The position numbers and the translations under genes are program-made. Below the pieces are notes generated by a model. It did not search any database and had not been told where the DNA came from. It worked only from the letters and a program-made list of their open reading frames with translations. This document shows positions 15,444 through 30,400 of a stretch of 64,000 bases of DNA, in pieces. This DNA is from Mesaphorura yosii (taxonomy: Eukaryota > Arthropoda > Collembola > Poduromorpha > Tullbergiidae): positions 186,001 through 250,000 of the forward strand of contig WIXG01000076.1 of assembly GCA_009869945.1 (NCBI GenBank). Direction: 5' to 3'. Numbering within the stretch: the stretch's first letter is position 1; the number at the start of each line of letters is the position of its first letter.

Positions 15444-18400
15444 GTAATTGTTTGGTGTCGACTTATACGCAATTCAGTCAGTGCAATTCAATTTTGCAGC
15501 AATTGTTGCATTCGCGTTGCTCCGTAGACGAGACGAGTTCAGTACAGACGAGTTAAATGAACTCGGCAGAATTCTGTTGACCAAGTCAGTAACAATGACT
15601 CTTTTGTGACGCGAATGACAAAAATAATGATGGTGGTTAGTGGCGAGATTTATAATGAGGTTCACGCAGCACCGAGCACTAAAAACCAAGCGTACACAAG
15701 GGTGCTTGTCTGCACATCGCCAGATTCGATAACAAGATGAGACCAGCCTTTTTGTTCCTCGTCAGCGGTTTTGTAAATGGGATTTAGGAATGGGAACGTT
15801 TTTGCGAAAATACAAACTCCGATTTACACGGAGACCGAGAATGCAATGCTCACTTTTCGTCACAATACTTGAGAATTGTGATAATGCATTGTACAAGTCA
15901 TTCACAGGACAACTCATGAGAACCGTGGATATGAAATGCTGCCACCTCAAACTGAACATTTCGCCTTTGTGCATTTCATGTTATTCACACTGCGAAGGTG
16001 AAGACTTCCTGTACAAATGGTTATCTGCTGTTGCGGGTTGTGCAGGAATTCAAAGAACAAGAAAGCCGCCTTTGTTTAACGAACTTTGTGAAATCATAAT
16101 GCAGATGATCCGCCTGGTCATAATGAAGTTATGTGTGTCTTAACTTTGTTGTGTGCAACCCAAAGATTGATTTCCTGCGACACTACATTAAAATTCGGTT
16201 CCCAGCCGCTGATGGAGTTTCCTTTGTGTGCCTGTCTGTCTCATGATAGAATAGATAGAACTGACTCGAGGAAGTGAGTTCGGTGCTAATGGTGAAGGTT
16301 CAAAATTGAATAAAAGTGCGAAGAATGTTTGCATACGGTGACGAGTGGCAGAAAGTACACAACGCAATTTAACAGAAAAAATTGTATTTGGAGAATAAAA
16401 TGAGGAAGCATGGCGTGGAGTGGAGAGAGGCGAGAGTTTCTTGCATTATTATGGCTAACTTTATTATTATGCAAAATCGCTAAATAAGGCCCGCATTCCC
16501 AGCAAAACGTGGTCGGGTTCAGCCCTTCAGTTCAACAGTTTCTCTTCTGGCACAGCAAGCCAAGTGGCAGGACCGGGCGCTGACGGAGAGTGAGAACGCA
16601 GACACTTTAGCGTGTAGGCCGCAGCAACACTGCTTTCGCATTATCATTTGTTGTGTGTTGGCTGTTGGGTGAGAGAGGAGGACATTATTGAAGGATAGAA
16701 AAGAAGTTGGAATGATTAATGACTTGCAACATTACCGAAATTCTATTGACAAACATTTTACTTGGTTGCACCCATCATTCCATGACATTATTATCATTTG
16801 GCCTGTTGGAAGCAGAAAAACACCCTGATTTGAATGAGGGACGCACAAAACATGCTCTGCGCGTCTGTTCCTATCCTGCAGTCACCTAATTAATGTAATG
16901 GCATTAACAATATTACATTCCACTTACTTGGTATAATGATTGTATAAATCGCAGAAGAATGTGAACAGTAACCAGACTCGGATTCTTGATAATCTTTTGT
17001 CGTATATTTTGCATTATTATTCCGAGATTCTTTTCTATTTTAATTTCATTGTCCGAGATACGACTAATAAAATACTGCGATGCAAGATGACATCTTCACT
17101 GTCGTACATTTTTTTCACTCTGTGAATGCATTCGAACCCACTGAAATACCTGCCATCGGAATTTAGACGCATATTGTAAATTTTTAAGTGTGCCTTGCTT
17201 GTTTGTGTGGCTTCCAGAATCCTGTCATTAATCGCGTAAGCTATTGCATTATTGGCTCATCAATAATTTTCGACCAAAATTATTTCTCTTGTTCAAAAAT
17301 AATACTTAACCTTTCCATGAAAAGTTCAAAGTGAAATTGATTTCTATAGGTAGAACGAAATTGAGTCTATTAATTGGTATGAACTTACATACAGACATGG
17401 ATTGCCAGTCCTGGCGAACATAATAAATGGTATTTCAAAAGGTATGTGAAAGAACGAATGACAAATTTGACTCTGAAATCGCAAACTCCAAGCAGGGGTA
17501 TTTCAGTTCCTGTTTTATTCTAATTAGTTATGGCGTGAGCGGGACGTGCGAGCATCATTTGATGAAAAGAGTTCCATTTACGTTGCTGATTATGCTTTAT
17601 TAATTTGATAATATTTCATTTAATTTTTAAGAAGACAAGGCATTAACTATTATCAGTGAACAAATTGACGGGTAAAAGTAAGAGGAACTTGGAGTGAGCG
17701 CTCCAAGAGAAATGAATGATCAAAAGACTCTTGTCTTCCTTCATGCGGCCCACACTGGCATAGAGTTAGAAGACTTGCGGGAAGTAAAGTATTTATTAGC
17801 GTGAAGGACTTTTCGGTCTGATTCGCGCTCTCTTTCTCTTTCACTGTCACTTCAATTAAGCAAGATGCGCATTCTGTAGGAACGAGATCAATTATCGTGT
17901 CCTCTTCTCGTGGGATGGTTCATTAATGCCTTGCTCACACATTATTCGCATTTAGTGCCTGAATCTGCTCTACTACATATTAAAAGGTGCGATCTTGACT
18001 GAGTGTTTGCCAAGTTTTCGATTGCTGTCTGGACGTCAATTGAGTCACGAAGTCTTTATTTCCTTTGATCTTTATTTGCTTAAAATAAGAACAGTCATCT
18101 CATTAGACGACGCAATAATTACAAAAGAACTCAAAATAGTCTTCCAGTGAATTTCCAGTTTTCGTCAGGAATTTAGAGTTTGACATTTCTATTGCTTTCC
18201 GAATAACCCACACCTCTTCGGCAAATCCGGCTAGTCGATTTGTAAGTCCTACTCAGCACAAATAAATGCCCAATGTGAAAGGGTTGCCTTTTGTCTAAAA
18301 TTCAGCAGAAGTTTCTAAACAGAAAAATTGAAAACCTGTTCAAGCACAACGTGGACATGGACAAGTTTTAAACTAGTTCTCTGCGTCCTTTTTTAAGCTT

Positions 18401-21400
18401 CTTCAAAAAATTTTAATACAGCGACCTCGGAGCAATTCAGACCATTGAATTGAGGCAAAGCTGCTTTTGTTTCATTCAAGCCTGAGCTAGTCACTGAGCT
18501 GAAGTGAAGCGTTTCTCCACTTTAGTGAGTGGACGATTTCTTAGAATTACGCACCAATTAAAGTCCCAAACATTTCTAAGAAGCTGTCCTCAGCAAGAGC
18601 TAGTTTGTGCAAGTGAAGCTTCGTATGGTATTCTTACTGAGAACTGTGCCAAAACCGTCTTAAATCAATTTGCCGACAAATCTAGAATACCTCGATCGGA
18701 ATTGCATTGGGATTTGAAGCCGAGTTACGTTTTATTGTCGAGTAAGGTCAACCAACAAAAAAATGAAGATTTAAACAATCTGCGTTGCCCTGCACAGTCT
18801 AGCTTTAGTGCTCCATTCTTTTTCTAGCCAAGAAACGATCTGTCTGTTCTGTTCTCTCTTGGTTGTGTCCTTACACCTTGCTACAGTCTACACAATACTG
18901 TGAACAGCTAAACTGTTCGGTTAGCCAAAGCTAAAATGAAAATAGAAGACGAGTAGAAATAAATAAATAACACCCTTGAGAGGTTTAGGAGTTCGCAGAG
19001 CAAAGTGAGCAAAATCCATAAAAGAAATAACGCTCCGGTACGAGACTCTGCTCCGCAAAATGTTCTGCTACATTGAAGCGAGGGAATTCAAGGTAAAGGT
19101 GGCTTGGAAGCACCTCTGCGGAAAAATAGAACGCAAGTACGAATTTCTTGGCATTTCATAATGCCTTGGATCCATTTTATATCCCTCGAGCGGCTAATAT
19201 TGCTCAGAGGACCACGGAAAAAGAAAAGGTGGTTTTCATGGGAATGCGGAATTCATTCAGCACACAGCGCATTCACCAAATGTCATGGATTTATTTGCTG
19301 GGATCGTTTTGGGTTATTTTATATGAAATATTGAAAGATTTATCAACCCTTTCTTTTTGATAGTTCCATTAGCCTTATTGGAAATATAGAATAAGGCCCC
19401 GTTCTCTCAAAGTGTATGGGCAGGCCTCAGTTGAGTACGCAATACTTCATGCTTAATGTCTTGGAGAATCGGACCATGCACGAGTCGGGCGACCTCTGAC
19501 TTCGAATCGTAGCTTGGCGAGAGTTGGGCCAATTTTAAGCAAAAGCCCGCTTCTTAACTATGAACGCTGCGAAAGACACTCAAAAACTCGACACGGACAA
19601 AACGGAACATTTGGGAGAAAGAGGACAATGATACTTTTGTTTGTGTGCCACGAATCTAAGCTCCGAATTAATTAAAATCCAACTCTGGAAAAATACAATT
19701 CGAAGGGACGACGTTGGAACAAGAGAAATTATCCGATGTGCTGTAGTGGATTGCCTCATGATAATGCTGATTGCAGTCGCTTGAACATGATTCGAACCAT
19801 AGATTAGGGAGGACACTTGAAATGTGAAATGTGAATGGCACTATCGATCATCGCTGTGGTGAAGTGCACCCGAAACGTAGTCACACGGCTCATGAAGGCA
19901 AAACTTAATGTGATTGGGATTACGCATTCGTTTTTAGTTGGGTGTCATTGTTCTGTACAATGCGCTCAGGATCTGCCATTCCATTTCTGCCTTCAGTTTT
20001 CATTTTACCCGTGAGAAGCAAAAATCGAACTCTTGCCAAAGCAAGAACGCACAAAGTTACAGTCTTGAGTGTTTCGTTTCAGTCCGAACCGAAACGCGTG
20101 GAATTACAATGAAGGAAGACGCACACAAACAACGTAGAAGACTGCGAGAGACGGGAGGAGGATGGATGACGACGTTGAAAGATAGGATGAAGAAGAACGA
20201 CGACGCGAGAGCAGGAACAAGGAGTTTATGATGTCAGTACGCAATAATAAAGCGAGCACGAGGCTGAGAGCGAGATCAATTTTCTTGAGAATAAGTTTAA
20301 TCAATACAAAAAGAAGTCTTTTTTCTTTATTTTTTTAATTTCACTTTTTGTTGAGACGGAACGGGATAAAAATAGATTAATTCTGCGCTGTGCGAGTGTG
20401 CACGGAGCAGGAAGATGCAATTTGAACTTGTGTTTCATTCCGTGAGCCGCAGAACACGCCATTATTATGGCAGAACAGATACGTTGACAGCCAAAACTGC
20501 TGTTCCTCCATTCTAGTCGAGAGCCGTTCCGCTGAAAATATGTCTCGTGTGACTCGCGAGTATAAATCTTGAAATGTATAATAAAGAGAATTTCTTTTCT
20601 CGTCTTTTCGGGAATGAATTGGGTGTTGACATATAAAGATGCGTGAATTGACAAGAATAAGCTTCTTTCCAACAAGTCTGTGAGTTTCATTCCGTGTGCA
20701 TATGAAGGAATATTTACTCAATAATAAGAATAATGCAATAATTGCCTTCTCTTTATTGCCATGCCTTCGTACGCGTGCAGGACGCGAGGAGAGAAGCATT
20801 GCTGCGTCTCTTGCCAAGCCGAAAAGGGGCCATGGACAAATGTTTCTCATGGTACAAAACTCCAAAATCAATCTACTCCATTACTATGATTTCAAAGTTC
20901 GAATTGTACCACAAATGTGTTGATGCACAGACGACGAAAGCAGCAGGTGAAAGTGACCAATTACGAGGCTCCCTGCCAGGAAGAACAGGTTGCATTGTTC
21001 TCGAAAGCACGAGTCGGCAGGTTGAACTGCAGTGGGAAGGCAGAGAGAATTCGTTGTAGGTGTGTTCCATTGTGTGAAAATGAGAAGATTGTTGTTTGGT
21101 TGGTTGGTTCGCCTCCACATAAGACATTCGGCTTGTTCTCGCACACAATAGAAAGAGACAGCACCAAATTCTGCTGACTTCACTGCGATGCGTGTTGGTG
21201 CGATGGGGCACGAATTGCGCAGTGGAGATGCTTCCAAGAACTCGGTTTAATAAACTGTCTTTCCATTGTTCGGGATGCTGCGTTTGGTGCTGTGCGTTCG
21301 CAGAAAGATGTGGCGCATTGAAGCCAAGCACAATGGGCTATTGTCTTTTTTGTATTGTGTTGGATGAGGAAGTTAAAGGCTGGACAGATTGGAAGAGAGG

Positions 21401-24400
21401 AAGACATTGGCTGAAGTGGAGTCAGGCCGGCAGCATTGGTTGTTTCGGACGAGGAATGCCAGCCTGCTCTAAAACACCCCTTCCGCATCTTCCACAGCAC
21501 ACTTCATCTTCATCATCGGGCTCTATTCTTCTTCCATACACGAAGTTCTCGTGTTTCTTTATTCTAAGCAGTGAACAAGGCACACGGGATAAAGTACGGC
21601 TCCGTTCTGCGAGGCATTGCGCTGGTTGCGCGGACACAGATCTCTTTATCATTCTATATTTGATTTCAGTCACACGGATTGTTCTCTCACGGCATCCTGC
21701 GCCTCGCCTCATATTTACTTTCGAAGATTCCTTCGATCTTACAACATCTCTCGTCTCACGGGCTGCCGCAACGGCGCGATTCAGCTGAATTACGACTGTC
21801 GCACAGCGACTCTGAACGTGAACTCAGAATTAATTACAACAGCAAGTCAACACTGTCCGCCTGAGTCCAAGTCTCACTGGCGGCGAAACGTTTTGAAGGT
21901 TAACTAACAAAAATGTGCTTCGCACAATCAATTAAGTGCAAATCCCAGTGCAATACAAATGAACAATTGCATTATTGAGTTGCAGCCACAATCAGGCGAA
22001 GAAGCTTTAAATCTGACGATCTCGAAGTACGAAAGGACAATTTTCATATACGCATTGAACGAAAGTAGCATAAAGTTACCACCATATTGATCAGAAAGCG
22101 ACACAATCAGTGAAAACAGCAATAGTACAACACCAAAACACGTGCAGAGAGTAGAAATCGTAAAACAAGCTTCAGACCGTTTACAAGTCTCTCATTGAGC
22201 GTGGTCTGGCATCTTTTAAAAAACATGACCCAAAACTCTTGTTATTCAGGCAGCAGCTGTGTTGGTGACTTGTGAGAATTTTGGGAATTGCGGTGGTAAA
22301 TATTCTCAAGACGGCAACAAAAGTTTTTTACTTATTCTCTGGAATGATCATTTAGGGCCAAACCGAAACAGGATCATGCACACTGTGCTTCACTGGAGAA
22401 TTGACTGTTTGACTCATTTCCATCTTTTAAAGTTTTGTCTTGGGGTGTAGCGTGCTCCGTGCGACTGCAAAGGTTAAAAGACTTTCTCATCCACACTTTC
22501 ACGCGAGAGTGGTTTTCCCGATCTTGAGACAACAGAAATGAACAATATATTCCAGTAAAACTTCATTTTGTTTCTGATATAGTTTGAGTGTTGAACGAGG
22601 TTGAATCCTGGCTAATTAAGCGCGCTGAGGTCTTGCACCTTCCACAACTCTCGAAAATGTGTTAATAATGTGAGGAACTTGAGCAAGAATTCAACTTTCG
22701 TCCTGAACATTACGTGACGAAGTCTCATTCAACAGCGGTGGGCGAAATTCGAAGATTAATAAAAGGTAATTTGCACCTTTTTTACTTCTGTTTGTAAACG
22801 TTATGCTGTAGAATTGCCCTATGTTTAAAACGAGTCTTCCTGGATTCTTGCTGCTTTTCTTTGAGCGTCATTTGTTTAGGAAAATGCACTCAGAATTCGG
22901 CCTGAAATGAGTAAAGAACAAAATGCGTCGTTTTGCTTTGAGCTTACGCTGCAGAAATTAAATGACACGCAATACAGCGGGGGTTTATGGAGAGTGCTGC
23001 GCTATTGTAGAGATTGTTGTAAATGGATCGGCGGCGAAGATCAGAGAAGAAGACCAGAAGCGAGCGTTCACAATTATCGGCTCCTCTTTCTCTTTCCGAA
23101 TAGAATAGACTAATAGCATGTCTATTTACACTACAACAACAGCAGTTTTTTGACTTGTTTTGTTTGAATAGCAAAAAGAACGGACAGGAAAAACAGGACG
23201 AGGAGGAATTATTCGGAAGATGCAAATGGAATGAGCGGTTAGACGAATAAAGAGAAAAGATCATAGACAGATTCACTGGAGTCTAATTTTAACTCGCTCT
23301 AACGCTTTGTTGCTGAAAGCGCTTCTTCCTGAAGCTGATTGATTTTGTACAAGTAAAATAAATGTGCAAAACAATTTCGTAAAAAGTAACTTGAAGGGCA
23401 TTGAATCCCGTTTTGAGGAAAATTAAGTGCGCAATAAAGCATTAAAATAGGACAGGAAACAGCGTACTGGCTCCTTCGTCATTTGGATTACTCAAAATAT
23501 GTCTAGTTTCAAAGTAGTACGCAGGCAGAAGGAAATGCTCCGCCTGATTGTAATTTCTGGTCCTTCATTGTTGTTGAGTGTACAAAAGATTTCTTTTTTT
23601 GTCTCAAGGCACCGGAGCACAATCCTTTATCTGGCACATGTGTCTAGTGTCTGGTTCTTTTTCTTGGCCATCTTCTCTTCTCGTTTCATCTGCAGCCTGT
23701 TTGACGTGCCGAACAACAGTGAATGCGCTGTTTCATGGCATTTAGAACAAGTTAGTAAACAGTTAAACAAAAGCGTGAAACAAAACAAACCAGATTCGAA
23801 ATGAATTGAATCAAAGAGGCCAGTTTAAATGGAATTGTATTCAAAGTCCGTGTCAGACTATATTTAGGCGAAGTCGCACCCTTCGCTTGCCGCCTTGCCT
23901 TGTGTGGCTCTTCATGCTTTTGCTGTGCTGTAAGATAAAAGTCACATTTTAGACAGAGATTCATTAAGTTTGATGCAACATTGTTGCCTCCTTTGAAAGT
24001 ACATTTATGAAAGCACATAATGCGTGTATAATTTGCACTCCTTTGAACAATTAACTCTTTTATCCTCGCTGCGTTCGCTAGTCTTGTGTCTTTCAAGGCA
24101 GAGCAGGCGCGAAACTAGGACAATCATTTGATGTGAGGACAATGTGGCCTAATAATGTAGGTACACAATGCACTGCTTGCACAAGACAAGAATAAAAGAT
24201 TTTAATTCAGCGACGCTCCTTGTTCTCGCTGACTGGGAGTTCCTCGTGCTTCCTATTAGACAAATTAATTCAAAGGCGTTGTTTCTCGCCGTCTTTTCGA
24301 TTCTTTCATCATCCGATCGCTTTCGATGACGAAGACGGAGGAGGGAGGTGGCAGAGAAAGAATTACCTAGCCTTCGAATACTTTCGTTGTCCTCTGTGCA

Positions 24401-27400
24401 GGTGACACTGACGACAAGGCGTGAGTTCGAAAAGTAGTGCAACTGATTTGGCAACTCGGAAGGTCATTCATTACAGGCGTTGAGCCGAACTTGCTAAAAA
24501 GATGACATCGAGGTAGAATTGTAACATAAATCTTGAAAAGAGCATTCCTTGGTTTTACTTGCTGTTTATATATGCGCTACGCTGTGACGCTGTGGAAAGG
24601 GGGATCTCTTGCATGCACAATAAAATACGTATTTGGGCTGTACCTTGTTGATTGTAATGGCAAGCAGATGTGGTCCGAGAAAGAGCCCTTTCCTACTACG
24701 CGAGCTGTGCGTTTGTTGTCCCTCTCATTTTAAAGTTTTTAGAAAACTCCGAAATTGAGATCGAGACTGTGCATTTCTGTCTGTTGTACTGTTGTAATTC
24801 TAAACTAGATGGCAAATAGCTGGAATAATGGTGCGATAAAGGCTTGAGATTGTTAAAAGAATGAAAATTGGACATTACTCACGTTTATCTGGGCGTGAAA
24901 TGAATGAATAAGGAATTAGTCGCAAGCGCGACACATTCACAGAACTTCTAAACTTAAATATGTGATCTACGGCACGGTACTCCAGGTTCAGATTATATAT
25001 TCCGCATTGTTCCAGGGTCCTAAAAAGGCAATTGAATCCCTATGCTTGAGTTTCAGGATCGAGAGGAAGTGAGTTGTAAATGCAAAATCTCCCAGAAAGA
25101 AAGAGTCTGGTAATTAATACGAACTTGGTGAGAGAGAAGGAAAACAAAGAACGTCTTATTTTTGTTGGAAGGGTCTCCCACGCATTGCAGGCAGTTAAAG
25201 GACCCGATGACGATAATATGACGATGATGAAGTCTCAGAGACCTTTTCAGGGCGTGGGATGCGAGTTTTGCCCTTTTTGTTTCTCGAAACAAAAGAACCA
25301 AATCAGGGCCTGCTGTGCATATGTGCAACAAAGATTTTTTAAACCGTTTATTAACGCACATTTTAACGTTACTGCCGGAGGAGAAAACTCGAGAATTTCA
25401 CAAACAAATGCTTCTGGAGAATGTTGAACGAATTTCTGTCTAACCTCGACAATTTTGTAGAAGTTAAAAAATATGCTCGCCAACTTCGAATCGTACATGA
25501 GACCTAGACCCGTTTTGAACCGTCGTATGTTTGTGTGACACGTTGATCTCAAGAAATGACTCCGGGCTCCCCGGCCTCTTGTCGCAGTAGCTACTCCAAT
25601 TTTAGGGAAGACAAAAAGGTCTCCAACAGTGAGAAAATAAGATTCGAGACCCGATTGCCTTACTTTGTCTCAAACTACAATCATATGTGTCAAATTTCAC
25701 TTTTGCATTGTAGTTCGAGTCGCCTTTCTTTCCTTTCCCCCCGCTTCGATGCAGAATCTTTCCAGATGGGCCCAATCACCCAAAGGACCTTTTCATTGCC
25801 TCACTGCGACTTAATTACGTCCTTACTCAACCATTTCCGAACCAGTCCGCACATTAACGTACTGTGCTGTGAACACGAACCAACAAGGTCAGCCAAAAAT
25901 CAAGAGTTTTGCTGTTCTTTTAATTCTAGAACTTCTACAAAGGCCGAAGACAAGACACCGACCCTCGCCGTCATCCGGGTTCCGGATATGAGGCGAGGCG
26001 AAATCGAGTGCTAGGCAGCTTGAAACCGACGGATTAGCGTCACTGAAAACTCTCCCTTTTGTTTCACCATTTGCACTTACATGCATTCAAATCATCCGAT
26101 TAGCATCTTGTGCCGCATGTCGGCGCCAACTGGAATCTGTACGGAAATCTTGACGAAGACGCGGTCGTATAATGAATCCACGCTCAAATCAATTTGTGTA
26201 TTTTGATGGCGACGCATATTCCTCAGTTATGTACGTATTATTCAGCCGCACAACGGAAAAAATTATTGGCTTCCGAGTAAACATTTGATTAGATCATTAA
26301 ACCAGCTGAGACACGGACATAAATATGCGAATCGACGTTGGGCAAACTTGGCCGAGTTTATTGTGTTGTTACTACCCATTCGATTTGTCGTGGTTGCGAC
26401 CCAACTGCCGGTGGTCTAGACTTGGATAATATTTACACTAAAATTTTAAATTCATCACATTCGTCGACAAATACCCCTTCAGAAATTTCGACGCGGTGAG
26501 GGAATATTTTAGAGCCTGTGTCTCTGCATTATAATAATAATGCATGCAAAATTGACTGTGAGTAATATATTTTGTAAGTAGTGACAAAATAAACTTATTA
26601 TACTCACTATTAGAGGGCCTACACGGATTTGTCATTCATGTGCGCGGAATACGGCGGACGAGGACGGGGACCCGGCCGCTGCTGTTCCATTATGTGTGTG
26701 CATATTTTATTCTGAAACCTCACCAAATAACTCACCGCTAACTACGCCACTTACTTGTGCGCACAGACGCGAGCTGATGTTTATTTTTTGTATTTTATTC
26801 AAAGTGTAGGTATAATGGGTGTGTTTTTATTGTACTTTATAGCGTGTATCTCGAGATCTCGCCTTCTTTGCTTTGAACCAGCCACAGCATGCAGTAACGA
26901 AACGCAGAGACAAGGCAACGCAGACGAGAGCGAACAATCCCGAGCCGGGAAAAGAGGTCTCTCTTATTTATTTCTCCGGTTAAAACTGATGAGGTTCCAA
27001 ATGACAGGTTGAGGGAGCTGAGAAAGAAAAAAACTGAAATTTGTTCTCATCATAAGAGCCAACCACCCAGAAGCTAAATTATTACTCGCTTAACTTGGCC
27101 GTTGCTTGTATTCCAATTTCTGAAACTCGCGAGCAATGTTTTAATGAAAGACACAAATTAAAGTTCTTTGTCATCTTTCTCCTTTACTACGACACTTGCT
27201 CCGTGCATTCCAGCCGTCTTATTACGCAAATTGAGACTCGGTTCCAAGTCCCGGCTGCAGGAGTATTAATCAGGTACATAAATTAGTTGTATTGCTCATT
27301 CTGGTGCTGAGAGTGAATTTGCCAAGAACTTAATCTATCACAGACGCGGTACAATTGCAATCCAATCTTCTTATGAATAAGGCGTGAGTCCATCAGACGA

Positions 27401-30400
27401 CCGAATTAGGTTTCATGTATCAACTTAATCTGTTCTCTGTCTATTTGTTGGCACTTACTCATATAACGGACCTACTCGTTCAAGAATCCAATTTTAATTG
27501 GTAGAGCAAATCTCTTGTATTCGAGTCGTGACACTCCGGCGTAATGAGTCTGCGGAGTCAGAAAGTATAGGCAAATTGACATTCGAACTGACCTTTCGCT
27601 TGAGTGCTGCGTTCTCGAAGATATTGTATGCAGTACAAAAGAGTAGCACCAACAAGGCACCTATCTAACTGCAAAGTGGAAAGAAATGTTAATTTTTTAT
27701 GGTATTGCTCAATTTTATTATTTATTTCAAAGTACTGTGAATGATAAGATAATGCTGACACTATAAACGCTGCAGAGAATACACATTGTTGGCAAGCGCT
27801 TGGAAGATCACAGTCGAAGTATCCTCGTGACTGTTCTTCCTTCACGTCGTCTTCGTCTGACTCTTTGATGTCGTGGCCTAACCGTCATCATGTCTTGTCT
27901 ACTCTCTGTTCGCTGTAAATTATTGTTTTTATTTCCATTCGTAACGACGTGTCACTCCCATGATCCTTTGACTCTTGTTTCGCGAGCTGCACGGAAGGCA
28001 CAGAAAAGCGAGTAGAAACACTTGAGCGAGATAAACGTCAGAGGATGTGTCTTAAGCAGTTTGACACAAACCAGAAATGGAGTCGAGGAACTGAGAACAA
28101 ATGAAACAATTCATGGGATGGCTTTGGCCACGCTGTCGCTCGCCTTCGTGATTCGAGAATTACGAAATGAGAAAGGTGAAATCTTCCCTTTGAATTGAGA
28201 GAAGGATTCAGAGTTTTTATTTCAGGATTTGACTCGTTTTGAAGTATTTTCCGCGCATACGGTTTCTTCATATACGCTGAAACCTCAGACAATGCGTATT
28301 GTTTCGACGTCTACTCCCTCGAAAGTACGATTGAACAGACATTTTATCGTTGTGCAAGAGGCCATCAGCCAGCCAGCAGCACTCCGCACCGTGTTTATTT
28401 ATTCTGATCGCTTTAACAGACTCGCTACAACATTCCCAAGTGCACGCTGTTGTACGAAAGAGCATAATGAATCTCTTCTGCGTCTTGTCTCGTTTTTATT
28501 CTTCTGATTTTCTTTTTGTGATTGCTTTGTACAAAAAATCCTGCGCTGCTATGCTGCAAGTTATTTACTTCCAGAAACAAAAAAAATGACTTCTGCGTTA
28601 TACTTTGTATGCATCCATTCTCTCGATTCGTCCAGTGGCTCTGCACTCTCTTGCCACTCCGTCTGTCTGAGAGGTCAACGTTCTGCAAGGCGCTGTGATG
28701 GTTCTGTGTTGTATGATGCGAGCGTGTGTTTCTACGATCCAAGTGATCTGAAGTCGCATCACTTTCATTTGTGGAACGGCTTCTGTCTAATTCTTGTAGC
28801 CGAGCGCCAGACTGAGCTCATTGTTTAGCGTCGTTGTTGCCATCAGACCACAATTCCATGCCCGCATAAATCTCGGTCTTTTATTCGCAACAAAAGCCGT
28901 AATAATGAGGAAGGTCATTTTTAACACGTCACTTTGATAAATATCAAGACAAACAAACAACACGACTTGGGTCTGCTCAATAACATGTCTTCGTCGAGAC
29001 AAAAGGTCTTCCTGTGCAATATGACTGGATACATGATTCCGTTCCTATTTGATGTACTGGGGTTAATGCGTGAGGAAATGAGACGGAATGCTCTGAAATA
29101 TTATTATGGAATATAAAACACTGCAAGAATTATGGCTTTTATTATTGCAGACAGACGTCAAGAGCGTGGGCACGTTGTCTTGGTGCTATTTCCAGTTTAC
29201 TCTTTTGCTGAAAAGAATAAATAACGCACGAGAAAAATATTTATTGTTTATGGTCTATTGACTCATGAATGATTCTTGCTTTCTCTTCTCATTTCTCTCC
29301 TCATTTCTCCTTTGTATCGCGTCAATATATAAACCAATGGCACTTGAGCGCACAAAAGGAAAATAAACCAACCTAAAAAAGTACGAGAATAGAATGAAGG
29401 AAACACCACAATTTTTGCGTATTCTTTCCTGGAAGCCGGGTTCATGGTTGTATAGCATTTGACAATCAATTTACTCTGAGCCGCTTTATTCACATTTCCC
29501 TCATTATATATTGTTATCCAGCCGACCTTATCCTTGTCCTGCACGCCACGTCTTCATTTGTCTCCTTCCTTCCGCCTTTCACCAGCAGTATAAAAAGAAT
29601 TTTATTCTTCAAGAGTTTCCTTCCATTGAATGGAGTCGCCTTTTTGTGGCACACAATTCCTACCAACACACATTGTTACCTATGCCCTCGTCGGGAGACA
29701 GGGGCAGTGTGAACGTTTCATTGTATCCCAGTGCTAAGTGGTGCATTTCAACTCACAGACGATAATGTGTGTATATCACTTTCTCCGCCATACGTGCCTC
29801 CCTAGGCTAAGCTATGCCGTGAAATGTTGTGTCTAGTCTCGGTATCAAACTTTTGCTTTCTGCCCTCTCGTTACACGCAACAATTTATCCACGTTGATAA
29901 ATAAAACATATCCGGTTTGAATAAAGACCAGGATGAAATGAAGCTCGCTGGCGTACTTTATGATGCTAAACAGGATAAGTCGAACAAGGTTTATTCATCA
30001 AACGCTTTCCTGTACGGTCTGGAGACTCATAAATCCTGTATTTCTGTACTACAATATCGATAGTTAATGTCTTAAACTAAATCATAATGATGGCTCCATC
30101 TTCCATTCACTAAGACTCTGCTGCACTGCTCGTTAACTTTCGCATTATGCCCACTGTGATGGCTTGCTCTTTTTACGTAGCTACAACTTTCAAAGAGCTG
30201 GTTCGAATTTTGGCAACCCACTTTTATTCCTGTGGTTGGACTCTTTTGTTGACAGGAATTTGTTGTAAAATGTTGGCCATAAAAGTGTCGCCTTCATTTT
30301 TAAACTGCGTTCCACGCAAAAGTTTGAATTATGACTTGAGCCATGGTCGTGGTCGTGATGCACAGCTCATATCAATTGACCGTTTGCATTTCTGCAATTA

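Noticed and set aside
19780-19810. B-box-like GGTTCGAATC on the minus strand
   Set aside because: The T stem does not pair and no A box or cloverleaf can be drawn.
20377-20871. 164-codon minus-strand open frame
   Set aside because: No motif and overlaps other frames in the same composition-biased stretch.
21192-21788. 198-codon open frame
   Set aside because: Overlaps long frames on the other strand, Cys/Ser/Arg-rich without a pattern, no family recognised.
23660-23760. Acceptor-like CATCTGCAG followed by a short open frame
   Set aside because: No good donor and no partner exon; the pyrimidine tract alone is not enough.
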